Shown: positions 8,618-17,674 of the stretch, one piece after another
Layout of the letters: every line of letters starts with the position of its first letter
Numbering within the stretch: position 1 is the first letter of the stretch
Assembly (NCBI RefSeq): GCF_002904295.1
Contig: NZ_PPHG01000005.1
Coordinates: forward strand, 62,001-126,000
Reading direction: 5' to 3'
Source of the DNA: Amycolatopsis sp. CA-128772
GTDB taxonomy: Bacteria > Actinomycetota > Actinomycetes > Mycobacteriales > Pseudonocardiaceae
Length of the DNA stretch: 64,000 nucleotides
The notes under the pieces: generated by a model
The model's database searches: none
Seen by the model: only the letters and a program-made list of their open reading frames with translations
Told to the model about the DNA's origin: nothing
Translations under genes and position numbers: made by a program

Positions 8618-9831
8618 CGGCCCAGGTCGAGGCGGTCTGGCGGATCTCCTCGGCGCGGATCGTCGCCGCGCTGACCCGGTTCACCGGCGATTTCGGCCTG
8701 GCCGAAGACGCGGCCCAGGAGGCGGTGGCCGAGGCACTGGTGTCGTGGCCCCGCACGGCCCCGGCCGACCCCGCGGGCTGGCTGATGGCCACGGCCCGGC
8801 GGCGCGCGATCGACGCGATCCGCCGCCGGGCGGCCCTGCGCGACCGGTACGCGGCCCTGGCGGCCGCCCCGGCGCCGGCCGGCGACGAACCCGACCCCGA
8901 CCGGATCGACGACGACGTCCTGGCGCTGATGTTCGTGAGCTGCCACCCGGTGCTCTCACCGGAGTCCCGGGTGGCGCTGACCCTGCGCGTGGTGGCGGGC
9001 CTGTCGAGCGCGGCGATCGCCCGGGCGTTCCTGGTCCCGGTGCCCACGGTCCAGGCCCGCATCACACGGGGCAAGAAGACGATCGCGGCGGCCGGGGTCC
9101 CGTTCGAGCTGCCCCCGCCGGCCGAGCGCCGCGAGCGCCTGGGCGGCGTGCTGAGCGTGCTCTACGTGATCTTCACCGAAGGGGCCACGGCGGCCGAAGG
9201 CGACCGCCTGGTCCGTCCGGACGTGGCGTACGAGGCGATCCGCCTGGCCCGGACGCTGGCGGCGCTGCAGCCGGACGAGCCGGAGGTCCACGGCCTCCTG
9301 GCGTTGTGCGAGCTGACGGCCGCGCGGTTCCCGGCCCGCACGGCCCCGGACGGATCGCCGGTCCTGCTCGAAGACCAGGACCGGAGCCGGTGGGACGTCT
9401 CGGCGATCCACCGCGGCTTGGCGGCGCTGGCGAAGGCGGCGCCGCGCGGATTCGGCCCGTACGGCCTCCAGGCGGCGATCGCGGCGGTCCACGCGTCGGC
9501 GCCCTCGGTGGCGGAGACGGACTGGGACCGGATCGTGGTGCTGTACGAGGCGCTGGGCCGGGTGGCGCCGTCACCGGTGGTCGAGCTCAACCGCGCGGTC
9601 GCGGTGGCGATGGCGTCGGGACCGGGGGAGGCGTTGCCGATCGTCGACGAGCTGGTCGCGTCGGATCGACTGCCGGGGTCGCACCTGGTGCCGACGGTCC
9701 GCGGGGAGCTGCTGACCAGGCTGGGCCGGGTCGAGGAGGCACGCGCGGAGCTGGCGCTGGCAGCCCGGTTGTGCGGCAACGAGCGGGAGCGTTCGGTGCT
9801 GCTGGGCAAGGCGGCCGCGCTGGAGAACTGA
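8614..9831 (+). CDS. ECF42-type RNA polymerase sigma factor
   Basis: The 405-residue protein begins with sigma region 2 (FTGDFGLAEDAAQEAVAEAL, then PAGWLMATARRRAIDAIRRR). Region 4 follows (LTLRVVAGLSSAAIARAFLVPVPTVQARI). The C-terminal half is a long helical extension (RGFGPYGLQAAIAAVHA, VELNRAVAVAM) that defines group ECF42 and is required for activity in studied members. No anti-sigma factor is present, and regulation is thought to run through the extension and the DGPF partner encoded upstream. GTG 8614 overlaps the upstream stop codon. Confidence 0.93.
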   Translation: MTAQVEAVWRISSARIVAALTRFTGDFGLAEDAAQEAVAEALVSWPRTAPADPAGWLMATARRRAIDAIRRRAALRDRYAALAAAPAPAGDEPDPDRIDDDVLALMFVSCHPVLSPESRVALTLRVVAGLSSAAIARAFLVPVPTVQARITRGKKTIAAAGVPFELPPPAERRERLGGVLSVLYVIFTEGATAAEGDRLVRPDVAYEAIRLARTLAALQPDEPEVHGLLALCELTAARFPARTAPDGSPVLLEDQDRSRWDVSAIHRGLAALAKAAPRGFGPYGLQAAIAAVHASAPSVAETDWDRIVVLYEALGRVAPSPVVELNRAVAVAMASGPGEALPIVDELVASDRLPGSHLVPTVRGELLTRLGRVEEARAELALAARLCGNERERSVLLGKAAALEN

Positions 9832-10001
9832 GACGTCCATCCCGTTGCCCGGCACGGTATTCCGTGCCTACGCTGGGGGAGCTGGTCTATTTTGGACACG
9901 CTGACCTGCGGTGGAACGTCTCGGGTGGGCGAGTTTCCGGCTGTCCCGTTGTGCGAACCGGAATTTTGTGGCTCCTCCGGCCGGTCTCTAGCTTCGCCGT
10001 C

Positions 10002-11462
10002 ATGGAATGGAGCTTTCGGACGGCGGAAGAACAGATGGCCGCATTGCGGGCCGGTGCGGTGACTTCGGTGGAACTGACCGACGAGGCGATCGCCCGGATC
10101 GAGCGTGACGACAAGGTGATCAACGCGATCTGCGTGCCGGACTTCGACCGGGCGCGGGCCGCCGCCCACCGTGCCGACCGGGCCCGGGCCCGCGGTGAGG
10201 ACCGGCCGCTGCTCGGGATCCCGGTGACGGTCAAGGAGTCCTACGACATCGCCGGGCTGCCCACGACCTGGGGCATGCCATCGCACCGGAACCACGTACC
10301 GGCCGAGGACGCGGTGCAGGTGTCGCGGCTCAAGGCCGCGGGCGCGGTGGTGCTCGGCAAGACCAACGTGCCGCTGGGCCTGCAGGACATCCAGAGCTTC
10401 AACGCCCTCTACGGAACGACCAGCAACCCGTGGGACCACGGCCGGACTTCGGGCGGGTCGTCCGGCGGGTCGGCGGCGGCCCTGGCGTCCGGGTTCGGCG
10501 CGCTGTCCCTCGGCACCGACCTCGCCGGCTCGCTGCGCACCCCCGCGCACTTCTGCGGCGTCTACGCGCACAAGCCGACGCTCGGGCTGGCGGCCAGCCG
10601 CGGCATGGTCCCGCCGGGCGAGCCGGCGTTGCCGGTCGACCTCGACCTCGCGGTCGTCGGCCCGATGGCACGCACCGCCCGCGACCTGGCCCTCCTGCTC
10701 GACGTCATGGCCGGCCCGGACCCGCTGACCCACGGCGTGGCCCACCGGCTGGCCCTGCCGCCCGCCCGCCACGAGCGGCTCGCCGATTTCCGCGTCCTGG
10801 TCCTCGACGAGCACCCGCTCATCCCGACGGGCACCGCCGTGCGGGCGGCCGTGACCCGGGTGGCCGACGCGCTGGTCGACGGCGGCGCCCGCGTCGAACG
10901 GCACAGTCCCCTGCTGCCCGACCTGACCGAAACCGCGACGCTGTACATGCAACTGCTGATTTCGGGCACGGTCGCCCGGTTCCCCATCGATTCGCTGGAG
11001 CAGCCGGACCCGGCCGACGAAAGCCTCAATGCCGTACGGCTGCGCGCGATGTCGTTCAGCCACCGCGACTGGCTCGAGGCGAACAACCGCCGCGAGCTCC
11101 ACCGCCAAGCCTGGCGGCAGCTGTTCGCCGAGTTCGACGCGGTGGTGTGCCCGATAACGCCGACGCCGGCCTTCCCGCACGACCACCACCCCAATCCGAT
11201 GGAGCGCCACATCGACATCGACGGCGCCGGCTACCCGTATTTCGACCAGCTGGTCTGGGCCGGCCTGGCCACCATGCCCGGCCTGCCGTCGACCGCGATA
11301 CCCACGGGCCGGTCCGCGGAGGGCCTGCCGGCGGGCGTGCAGCTGATCGGCCCGATGTCCGAGGATCGCACCCCGCTGCGGCTGGCCGAACTGCTCGAGC
11401 ACCGAATCGGCGGCTTCGAGGTACCGGAACCGGCCGGCCGGGGCCGTTTCCCGCGTTCCTGA
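10002..11462 (+). CDS. Amidase-signature family hydrolase
   Basis: The 486-residue enzyme contains the amidase signature: Lys in VTVKESYDIAG (about residue 79) and the Gly/Ser block TSGGSSGGSAAALASG (about residues 149-164), whose serines complete the Ser-Ser-Lys triad. It resembles amidases that hydrolyse small amides or peptides rather than GatA, and no gatB or gatC is nearby. There is no signal peptide. A SARP-type regulator follows in the same direction about 160 bp later. Confidence 0.9.
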   Translation: MEWSFRTAEEQMAALRAGAVTSVELTDEAIARIERDDKVINAICVPDFDRARAAAHRADRARARGEDRPLLGIPVTVKESYDIAGLPTTWGMPSHRNHVPAEDAVQVSRLKAAGAVVLGKTNVPLGLQDIQSFNALYGTTSNPWDHGRTSGGSSGGSAAALASGFGALSLGTDLAGSLRTPAHFCGVYAHKPTLGLAASRGMVPPGEPALPVDLDLAVVGPMARTARDLALLLDVMAGPDPLTHGVAHRLALPPARHERLADFRVLVLDEHPLIPTGTAVRAAVTRVADALVDGGARVERHSPLLPDLTETATLYMQLLISGTVARFPIDSLEQPDPADESLNAVRLRAMSFSHRDWLEANNRRELHRQAWRQLFAEFDAVVCPITPTPAFPHDHHPNPMERHIDIDGAGYPYFDQLVWAGLATMPGLPSTAIPTGRSAEGLPAGVQLIGPMSEDRTPLRLAELLEHRIGGFEVPEPAGRGRFPRS

Positions 11463-11620
11463 ACCGCCGCACTCCGCGTCCGATTTCGGCAATTTCCGGA
11501 CGGTGTGGGGCGATTTGCGAATTTGGTCGGGAATCGCGAAGGCTACCCATGTCGATGATGGTCGCGGCCACGCGCGGCTCGGTAGCGTCGGCACTCTGGC
11601 GACCACATTGCGGGGGTGTT

Positions 11621-13408
11621 GTGGAGTATCGGTTCAAGCTGCTCGGCGCACTGGAAGTGCGGGTGGGCGGTGCTCCGGTGGTGATCACCGCCGCGAAGCA
11701 CCGGGTCCTGCTCGCGTCGCTGCTGGTGGACGCCAACCGCGTCGTGCCGCCGCGGACGCTCCTGCTCAGGATGTGGGGCGAGCACCCGCCGCCCGGGGCC
11801 CGCAACACCCTGCAGAACTACGTGTTGCGGCTGCGGCGGGTGCTGGGCGACGCCGCGCCGATCCGCACGCGACCCGACGGTTACGTCATCGAGGTGCCCG
11901 AAGACGCGGTCGACCTGGTGCGGTTCACCGCCCTTTGTGCCCGGGCGAAAGCGTGCGTTGCGGCCGGTGATGTCACACCGGCGATCGGGGCGCTGCGGGC
12001 GGCGCTGGAATTGTGGCGCGGGGAAGCGCTCTCCGACGTGCCTTCGGAGGTGCTACACGCAAAAATCGTTCCGGCGCTGACCGAGCAACGGCTCGCCGCG
12101 GTCGAACTGCGGATCGACCTCGCGTTGCGGACCGGCGGGCACCAGGACGTGCTGCCCGAACTGCACGAGCTGACGGCCGCGCACCCGTTGCGGGAGCGGT
12201 TCTGGGCCCAGCGGATGCTGGCGCTGCACCGGTCCGGGCGGCAGAGCGAGGCGCTGGAGTGCTACCGCGTGATCAGCGCGAAGCTCGCCGGCGAACTCGG
12301 TCTGGACCCCTGCGCCGAGTTGCGGGAGGCGCACGCCCGGGTGCTGGCCGCCGAGCCGGCCGGGACGACCGCGGCGCCGCCCCGGGCACCGGCCGGCAAC
12401 GTGCCCGCCGAGCTGACGTCGTTCGTCGGTCGTGAAGCGCAGCTCGACCTGGCGAACCGGATGCTCGCCGACCACCGGCTGGTGACGCTCACCGGGGCCG
12501 GCGGCGCGGGCAAGTCCCGGCTCGCGCTGAAGATCGCGACGGCCCGCGCCTTCCCGGACGGCGTCTGGCTGGCCGACCTCGGGTCGTCGACCGACGGCGA
12601 GGTCGGCCGGGCGATCGCCGGCGCGCTGGGCATCGCGGGCGAGCGGCTGGTCGACCACCTGCGCGACAGGGAACTCCTGCTCGTGGTGGACAACTGCGAG
12701 CACGTGGCCGGGCCGGCCGCCGAGGTGCTCACCACGCTGCTGCGGTCGGCGCCGGGGCTGCGGGTGCTCGCGACCAGCCGTCAGCCACTCGGCGCCGCGG
12801 GCGAGAACCTGCTGCCGGTGCCGCTGCTCACCGAGGACGAGGCGATCCGGCTGTTCACCGACCGGGCGGTCGCGGCCCAGCCGGGTTTCCGGCTCACGCC
12901 CGGGAACCGGGACCTGGTGCGCCTGCTCTGCCACCGGCTCGACCGGATCCCGCTCGCCGTCGAACTCGCCGCGGCCCGGCTGAATTCCCTGTCCGTCAGG
13001 GACATCGTCGACCGGCTCGGCGACCGGTTCCGGCTGCTGGGCGGACCGGGCCGGCCGGTGACGTTGCGCGGGGTGCTCGACCGCAGCCACGCCCTGTGCA
13101 CGCCGGCCGAACGCCTGCTCTGGGCGCGGATCTCGCTGTTCGGCAGCGGGTTCGACCTCGCCACCGCCGAATCGGTGTGCTCCGGCGGTCCGATCCGCCG
13201 CGACGACGTCATCGACCTGCTCGCCGCCCTGGTCGCCAAGTCGATCGTGATCGCGGTGACGGGCCACGAGCGGACCCGGTACTCGCTGCTGGCGACGTTC
13301 CGCGAGTACGGGGCCGGGAAACTGGCGGAACTGCGCGAAACCGGGCGGTTGCGGCCCCGGCAGTTCCACCCACCCGGCGGCGACCGGGTGACCGAGCCGG
13401 CGGCGTGA
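11621..13408 (+). CDS. SARP/BTAD regulator with NB-ARC ATPase, lacking the TPR part
   Basis: The 595-residue protein has an OmpR-like DNA-binding domain (MEYRFKLLGALEVRV to about residue 95), a BTAD domain (about 97-245) and an NB-ARC ATPase with P-loop GAGGAGKSRLAL near 293 and LLLVVDNCEHV as Walker B. It then ends soon after FREYGAGKLAEL. Full AfsR-type regulators continue for another 300 or more residues of TPRs. GTG 11621 was chosen because the domain starts there; an upstream ATG at 11550 adds an atypical extension. It is likely a pathway-specific activator. The stop is one base from the end of the convergent PaaK-like gene. Confidence 0.85.
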   Translation: MEYRFKLLGALEVRVGGAPVVITAAKHRVLLASLLVDANRVVPPRTLLLRMWGEHPPPGARNTLQNYVLRLRRVLGDAAPIRTRPDGYVIEVPEDAVDLVRFTALCARAKACVAAGDVTPAIGALRAALELWRGEALSDVPSEVLHAKIVPALTEQRLAAVELRIDLALRTGGHQDVLPELHELTAAHPLRERFWAQRMLALHRSGRQSEALECYRVISAKLAGELGLDPCAELREAHARVLAAEPAGTTAAPPRAPAGNVPAELTSFVGREAQLDLANRMLADHRLVTLTGAGGAGKSRLALKIATARAFPDGVWLADLGSSTDGEVGRAIAGALGIAGERLVDHLRDRELLLVVDNCEHVAGPAAEVLTTLLRSAPGLRVLATSRQPLGAAGENLLPVPLLTEDEAIRLFTDRAVAAQPGFRLTPGNRDLVRLLCHRLDRIPLAVELAAARLNSLSVRDIVDRLGDRFRLLGGPGRPVTLRGVLDRSHALCTPAERLLWARISLFGSGFDLATAESVCSGGPIRRDDVIDLLAALVAKSIVIAVTGHERTRYSLLATFREYGAGKLAELRETGRLRPRQFHPPGGDRVTEPAA

Positions 13409-13409
13409 G

Positions 13410-14489
13410 TCAGTAGATACCCTCCGGCATCGCCGGGGTGTCGTACAGCGGACGCACGTTCGCGACGCCGTCGCACGGCCAGTCGCGGCCGGTGTCGTAC
13501 CGGACGGCCAGGTCGCGCTCCAGCACGTTGGGCAGGAACAGGTCCTCGTGCAGCACGGTCATCCGGACGCGGCCGGACTCGGTGTGGTCGACGGTCCGGG
13601 TCCAGTCGTCCTGGTCGACGACCGCCATCGTCACCTGGGGGTAGTTCGGGAGGTGCGGCATCAGCTCGCCGTCCTGCAGCACGGGCAACGCCATCGTGTT
13701 GCCGAACGTGTTGCCGTACATGACGACCAGCGGCTTGTCCGCGCCGAGCGCCTGCCGGAACGTGCGCCACACCTCGGGTGTCACGTGCGTCCCGGTCATC
13801 CGCACGCCGGCGACCGCGGCCACGAGCGCGGGCCGGGTCCGGATCAGCGCCTGCAGCAGCGCCGGGGTGGTGACCAGGTAGTCGACGTGCTGGCTGTCCA
13901 CGATGGACTCGACCTGCTCGATGACGTGGTCGATGTACTCGTTGGCCACCGCGAGCCGCCCGGTGCGCAACGCGCGTTTGACCCACCGGGGGTCGAAGTC
14001 GACGCTGTACACCCGTGCGCCGTACAGCTGCACGAGGTCCCACCCGCTGTGCCCGATCAGGTGCGGGCCGCTCGGGGTTGCCTGCAACCACGTCCGCCCC
14101 TCCTCGAACCCTTCCCGGCGCATCGACCACCGGCGCCACGCGCCGCGCAGCCGGAGCATCTGCTCGGTGTAGAACACGCGGCACGGTTCGCCGGTCGTGC
14201 CGCCGGATTCCCAGATCCGGCCGGCCAGCGGGCGCGGCACGGCGAGCGGGACGAGGTCGCCGGGATCGAGCGTCCGCAGCTCGTCGAGCGCGAACGTGCC
14301 GAACGCGGCGAGTTCGGTGTACTTGGTGATGTCCCGCGGGTCGAACGAAAGCGTGGCCGCCCGCCGCAACCAGTAAGGGCTGCCCGTCTCCGGGTCGAAC
14401 TGGCGGCCGATGATTCGTTTCGTCCACTCGTCCAGATCCTGGTCGAGCGCACGCTCGACCAGTGCGCCGGTATCTTCGATGGTGGTCAA
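13410..14489 (-). CDS. PaaK/F390-synthetase-like adenylate-forming enzyme
   Basis: The 359-residue protein contains ESGGTTGEPCRVFYT (about residues 93-107), the AMP-binding loop of the phenylacetate-CoA ligase superfamily, and MYGNTFGNTMALP, corresponding to the second adenylate-binding motif. At 359 residues it is shorter than true PaaK (about 430) and seems to lack most of the C-terminal cap. It may therefore activate an acid to its adenylate and pass it to a partner. It is divergent from the acyltransferase and thioesterase genes and shares their 174-bp promoter region. Confidence 0.8.
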   Translation of the reverse strand: MTTIEDTGALVERALDQDLDEWTKRIIGRQFDPETGSPYWLRRAATLSFDPRDITKYTELAAFGTFALDELRTLDPGDLVPLAVPRPLAGRIWESGGTTGEPCRVFYTEQMLRLRGAWRRWSMRREGFEEGRTWLQATPSGPHLIGHSGWDLVQLYGARVYSVDFDPRWVKRALRTGRLAVANEYIDHVIEQVESIVDSQHVDYLVTTPALLQALIRTRPALVAAVAGVRMTGTHVTPEVWRTFRQALGADKPLVVMYGNTFGNTMALPVLQDGELMPHLPNYPQVTMAVVDQDDWTRTVDHTESGRVRMTVLHEDLFLPNVLERDLAVRYDTGRDWPCDGVANVRPLYDTPAMPEGIY

Positions 14490-14561
14490 CGGCCTCTCGT
14501 TTCAAGCGTCGTGACGGGCGGAGGAGCAGAGCGTTGGTCCGAGGTTAACGCGGCGGCCCTT

Positions 14562-14608
14562 GCGATCGGCTTGCATCGCGATCGGTTGTCCTGCAAGCGA
14601 AGTGCAAC
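14562..14608. promoter_or_regulatory. Candidate SARP binding region between divergent genes
   Basis: The shared promoter region holds two heptamers, TGCAAGC and TGCAACG (14592 and 14603), 11 bp apart with a 4-bp gap. That is the spacing of direct repeats bound by SARP regulators. Just upstream, GCGATCGG recurs 16 bp apart at 14562 and 14578. Two SARP genes flank the cluster. The assignment is an inference from spacing only. Confidence 0.4.
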
Positions 14609-14663
14609 GTCCGCTGCCTTAGCCTTGCGGTGCTGGACGACTGCGGATGCACGGGGGCCCGAA

Positions 14664-15644
14664 TTGACTGTCGCGTACTTCTTCGCCGGTGGAATCGCGC
14701 TGAAAGCGCCGGGAACCGAACTGTACGACGCCTTCCCGGTGATGCACGAATGGATCGACCGGGTCGCCGCGTGGACGGACCTGCCGGTCGCGCGGCTGCT
14801 CGTCGAGGACTTCTCGGGGGCGCTGTCGATCGGGCACACCGGCGCACCGCCCGACTTCCGTCACGTGGCGGAGGTCCGGCAGGTCGCCAACGCGCTCGGG
14901 ATCTGCGACGTGCTCGCCGAGCGGGGTGTCCGGCCCGCGGCGATCGGGGGCTCGAGCCTCGGCTTCATGATCGGCGCCTGCCTCGCCGGCGCGCTCGGCC
15001 GCGAGGAGCTGTTCGACCTGCTCCGGTTCAGCAGCACGTTGCCGCGAACCGTGGCCGGGGAACCGGCGCAGGGGTTCGCGACGGTCGTGGCGACCGACGA
15101 CGAACTCGTCGGGTACTCGGCGTGGCCGGACGTGTTCCTGGCCGCGGAGCTGGGCAGGTTCGCCGGCGGCTCGGCCGGGGTGTACATGCTGTCCGGGTAC
15201 CTCGACGCCCTGCACGACCTGGCCCGGTCCCAGCCGGAGGGCAAGGTCACCGTGGTCGAAGTCCTCGGTGGCGCCCACAACCCGCGGCAGCAGTTCATGC
15301 TCGAACTGCGCAAGCCCTACCTCGACGGGATGAAGTTCGCCGACCCGGCCGTGCCGTTGTTCTCGGGCCTGTCCCCGCGGGTGATCACCACGGCGGACCA
15401 GGTGTACACGGACTTCCTGCTGAATTCGACGCAGTTCACCTCGTCGTCCGGGGTGTACGCCGCCCTTGCCGCGCAGGGCACCACGCTGGCCGTCGGGCCC
15501 GGGGTCGCGGGACCGCTGTCGAAGTTCGGCTTCCCGTTCACCATGGTCCAGGTCACCGGGAAAGCGCACTTCGACCTGCTCGCCGGCACGATGGCCGACC
15601 TGGGCCTGCAGCGGGGCTACTTACTCGAAGGGACAAGGAAATGA
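14664..15644 (+). CDS. Malonyltransferase-like acyltransferase
   Basis: The 326-residue protein starts at TTG 14664 (MTVAYFFAGGIALK) with GGGGG upstream. It has the acyltransferase nucleophile motif GSSLG (Ser98, in place of GHSxG) and GGAHNPRQQ with His205 where FabD-type enzymes have the partner histidine. Such enzymes move malonyl or other acyl groups from CoA to a carrier protein. It overlaps the thioesterase gene by 4 bp. No acyl carrier protein or ketosynthase lies within the cluster, so the acceptor is unknown. It could be a discrete trans-acting AT or an editing acyl hydrolase. Confidence 0.8.
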   Translation: MTVAYFFAGGIALKAPGTELYDAFPVMHEWIDRVAAWTDLPVARLLVEDFSGALSIGHTGAPPDFRHVAEVRQVANALGICDVLAERGVRPAAIGGSSLGFMIGACLAGALGREELFDLLRFSSTLPRTVAGEPAQGFATVVATDDELVGYSAWPDVFLAAELGRFAGGSAGVYMLSGYLDALHDLARSQPEGKVTVVEVLGGAHNPRQQFMLELRKPYLDGMKFADPAVPLFSGLSPRVITTADQVYTDFLLNSTQFTSSSGVYAALAAQGTTLAVGPGVAGPLSKFGFPFTMVQVTGKAHFDLLAGTMADLGLQRGYLLEGTRK

Positions 15645-16120
15645 CTCAGACAGCGGCGATCGAAGCCGTCTTCGCCCGGCTGGGTGCCGATTTCACCGGC
15701 ACCCTCCAGGAAAGCATGGGCATCCGGTACGACGAGGTCACCGCGGAGCGCGTCGCCGGCCGGATGCCGGTGGCGGGCAACACCCGTTCGTTCGGCCTGC
15801 TGCACGGCGGCGCGTCGTGCGTGTTCGCCGAAACGCTCGCCACGGTGGGGGCCGCGCTGCACGCCAGCACCGGCCGGCTCGGCATCGGCGTCGAGATCAA
15901 CGCGACGCACCACCGGTCGGTCCGCTCGGGCGACGTCGTCGGCGTGGCCACCGCCGTCCACTTGGGACAGACGCTGGCCAGCTACGACGTCGTGCTCACC
16001 GACGAGCAGGACCGCCGGATCTGCACGGCGCGGGTGACGTGCATCCTGCTGGACCGCGCCAAGACGACGACCGCGCCCGCGGTGCGGCTGGAGCAGGAGG
16101 CGGGGGTGGCCGGCGCCTGA
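15641..16120 (+). CDS. PaaI-type hotdog thioesterase
   Basis: The 159-residue protein has the PaaI/4HBT pattern: NTRSFGLLHGGASCVFAETLA (about residues 47-67), then GVEINATHHRSVRSGDVVGVA. The HGG loop and downstream Glu are those used for acyl-CoA or acyl-carrier hydrolysis. Its ATG overlaps the stop of the acyltransferase gene, so the two are co-translated. In this setting it probably releases or edits an acyl thioester formed by the neighbouring enzymes. Confidence 0.9.
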   Translation: MTQTAAIEAVFARLGADFTGTLQESMGIRYDEVTAERVAGRMPVAGNTRSFGLLHGGASCVFAETLATVGAALHASTGRLGIGVEINATHHRSVRSGDVVGVATAVHLGQTLASYDVVLTDEQDRRICTARVTCILLDRAKTTTAPAVRLEQEAGVAGA

Positions 16121-16135
16121 CCCAGCGGCGCGCGA

Positions 16136-17563
16136 TCAGGCCCCGACGTCGATCCGGGCGGGCCGGCGACGCAGCCGCGCGGCGGTCACCCGGATCGCGA
16201 CGGGCAGATAGCCGCAGGCGCGGGGAATGTCCGCGGTGTCCCGGCCCGGCCCATCACCGCCGAGGATGCGGCTGAACAAGGCGGAAGCGTCCTGCGGCGG
16301 CAGCGGCCCGACGGTCACCTGCTGCGCGCCTTCCAGATCGGCCAGCGGGTCGCGGCTGGTGATCAGCACGGAACAACGGGGGCCACCGGGCAGCAGCGGC
16401 CGGATCTGCGCCGTGTCGGCCACGTCGTCCAGCACGAGCAACAGGTGCCGATCCCCGGTTTCGGTCCGCCACCGGGCCGCGCGCGCCGCAAGGGTGTCGG
16501 GCATCGCCGCCCTGTCCACCCCGGCCGAGCCGAGCAGGATCCCCAGCGCGTCGAACGGGGTGAGGGGTTCGAGGCCGGGGGAGTGGGCCTGCAGGTCGAG
16601 AAACATCTGGCCGTCGGCGAACTCCTCGGCCAGCCGGTGCCCCACGTGCACGGCCAGCGCGGTCTTCCCGCTCCCGCCGACCCCGTCGACCACGGTGATC
16701 GGCGTGCCGGAAGGACCGTCCTCGCCGAGGACGAGGTGGCTCAACCGGCGGATCTCACTGCCGCGGCCGGTGAAGTCGCGGACGTCCCGCGGCAGTTGCC
16801 GGTGCCGCCCGGTGTGCGGCCGCAGGGCCGGATCGTTGCCGAGGATCCGCTGGTGCAGCCGCCGCAGCCCGGGCCCGGGTTCGAGGCCGAGGTCATCGAC
16901 CAGCACCTGCCGGGTGCAGCGGTAGACGTCGAGGGCGTCCGCCTGGCTGCCGCAGCGGTACAGGGCGAGCATGAGCAGCTCGGCCAGGTGCTCCCGGGTC
17001 GGGTGCGCCGAGTTCAGCCCCCGCAGCTGCGGGACGAGCATGGCGTGCCGCCCCCGTTCGAGCTCCAGCGCGGCCAGCTTCTCGTGCGCGAGCAGCCGTG
17101 CCTCGTCCAGCGGGCCGGCCTGGTCCCGGATGGCGGAGCCGGGAACGTTCATCAACGCGGCCCCACGCCACAACCCGAGGGCGGACCGCAACAGCTCCCT
17201 GCTCCGGTCGACGTCGCCGGCGTCCTCGGCGTTCCTGACCCGGTCGCGGAAGGTCTGGGCATCGAGCTCCCCGGGCCGGACCCGCACCCGGTACCCGCCG
17301 GGAACGTTCTCGATCCGCGGCGGGCCACCGTCGTCAACTTTGGCCATGGCCCCCCGCAGGCGGCTGACGTAGGCGTGCAGGGTGGGCACGGCCCGGGCGG
17401 GCGGGTCCTGGTCCCACACGGATTCGACCAGCGCGGAGGTGGCCACGACCGCGTTGGGCGTGAGCAGCAAGGTACCGAGAACGGCCTGCGCCTTCGGCCC
17501 GCCGAGGGCGAGAGAGGTGCCGCCGGCCACCACTTCGAGCGGACCGAGTATCCGGAATTCCAC
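16136..17563 (-). CDS. SARP/BTAD regulator with NB-ARC ATPase, C-terminally short
   Basis: The 475-residue protein has MEFRILGPLEVVAGG, the winged-helix DNA-binding start of SARPs, a BTAD domain (about residues 97-245) and an NB-ARC module with P-loop VDGVGGSGKTALA near 295 and HLLLVLDDV as Walker B. It ends within the ATPase region at PVAIRVTAARLRRRPARIDVGA, well before any TPRs. It converges on the thioesterase gene with 15 bp between stops. Like the SARP at 11.6 kb it is a shortened AfsR relative, and it is a second candidate activator of the cluster between them. Confidence 0.85.
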   Translation of the reverse strand: MEFRILGPLEVVAGGTSLALGGPKAQAVLGTLLLTPNAVVATSALVESVWDQDPPARAVPTLHAYVSRLRGAMAKVDDGGPPRIENVPGGYRVRVRPGELDAQTFRDRVRNAEDAGDVDRSRELLRSALGLWRGAALMNVPGSAIRDQAGPLDEARLLAHEKLAALELERGRHAMLVPQLRGLNSAHPTREHLAELLMLALYRCGSQADALDVYRCTRQVLVDDLGLEPGPGLRRLHQRILGNDPALRPHTGRHRQLPRDVRDFTGRGSEIRRLSHLVLGEDGPSGTPITVVDGVGGSGKTALAVHVGHRLAEEFADGQMFLDLQAHSPGLEPLTPFDALGILLGSAGVDRAAMPDTLAARAARWRTETGDRHLLLVLDDVADTAQIRPLLPGGPRCSVLITSRDPLADLEGAQQVTVGPLPPQDASALFSRILGGDGPGRDTADIPRACGYLPVAIRVTAARLRRRPARIDVGA

Positions 17564-17674
17564 AGAACGACCCCCCGTTCGAGCGTCACGCCACGAGAAG
17601 GACGCTGCCAGCCACCGATGACGTGCCGGTCACTTGCGGGTCACTCGTCTCGCTGTCGGGGGCGCCGCCGGCGG

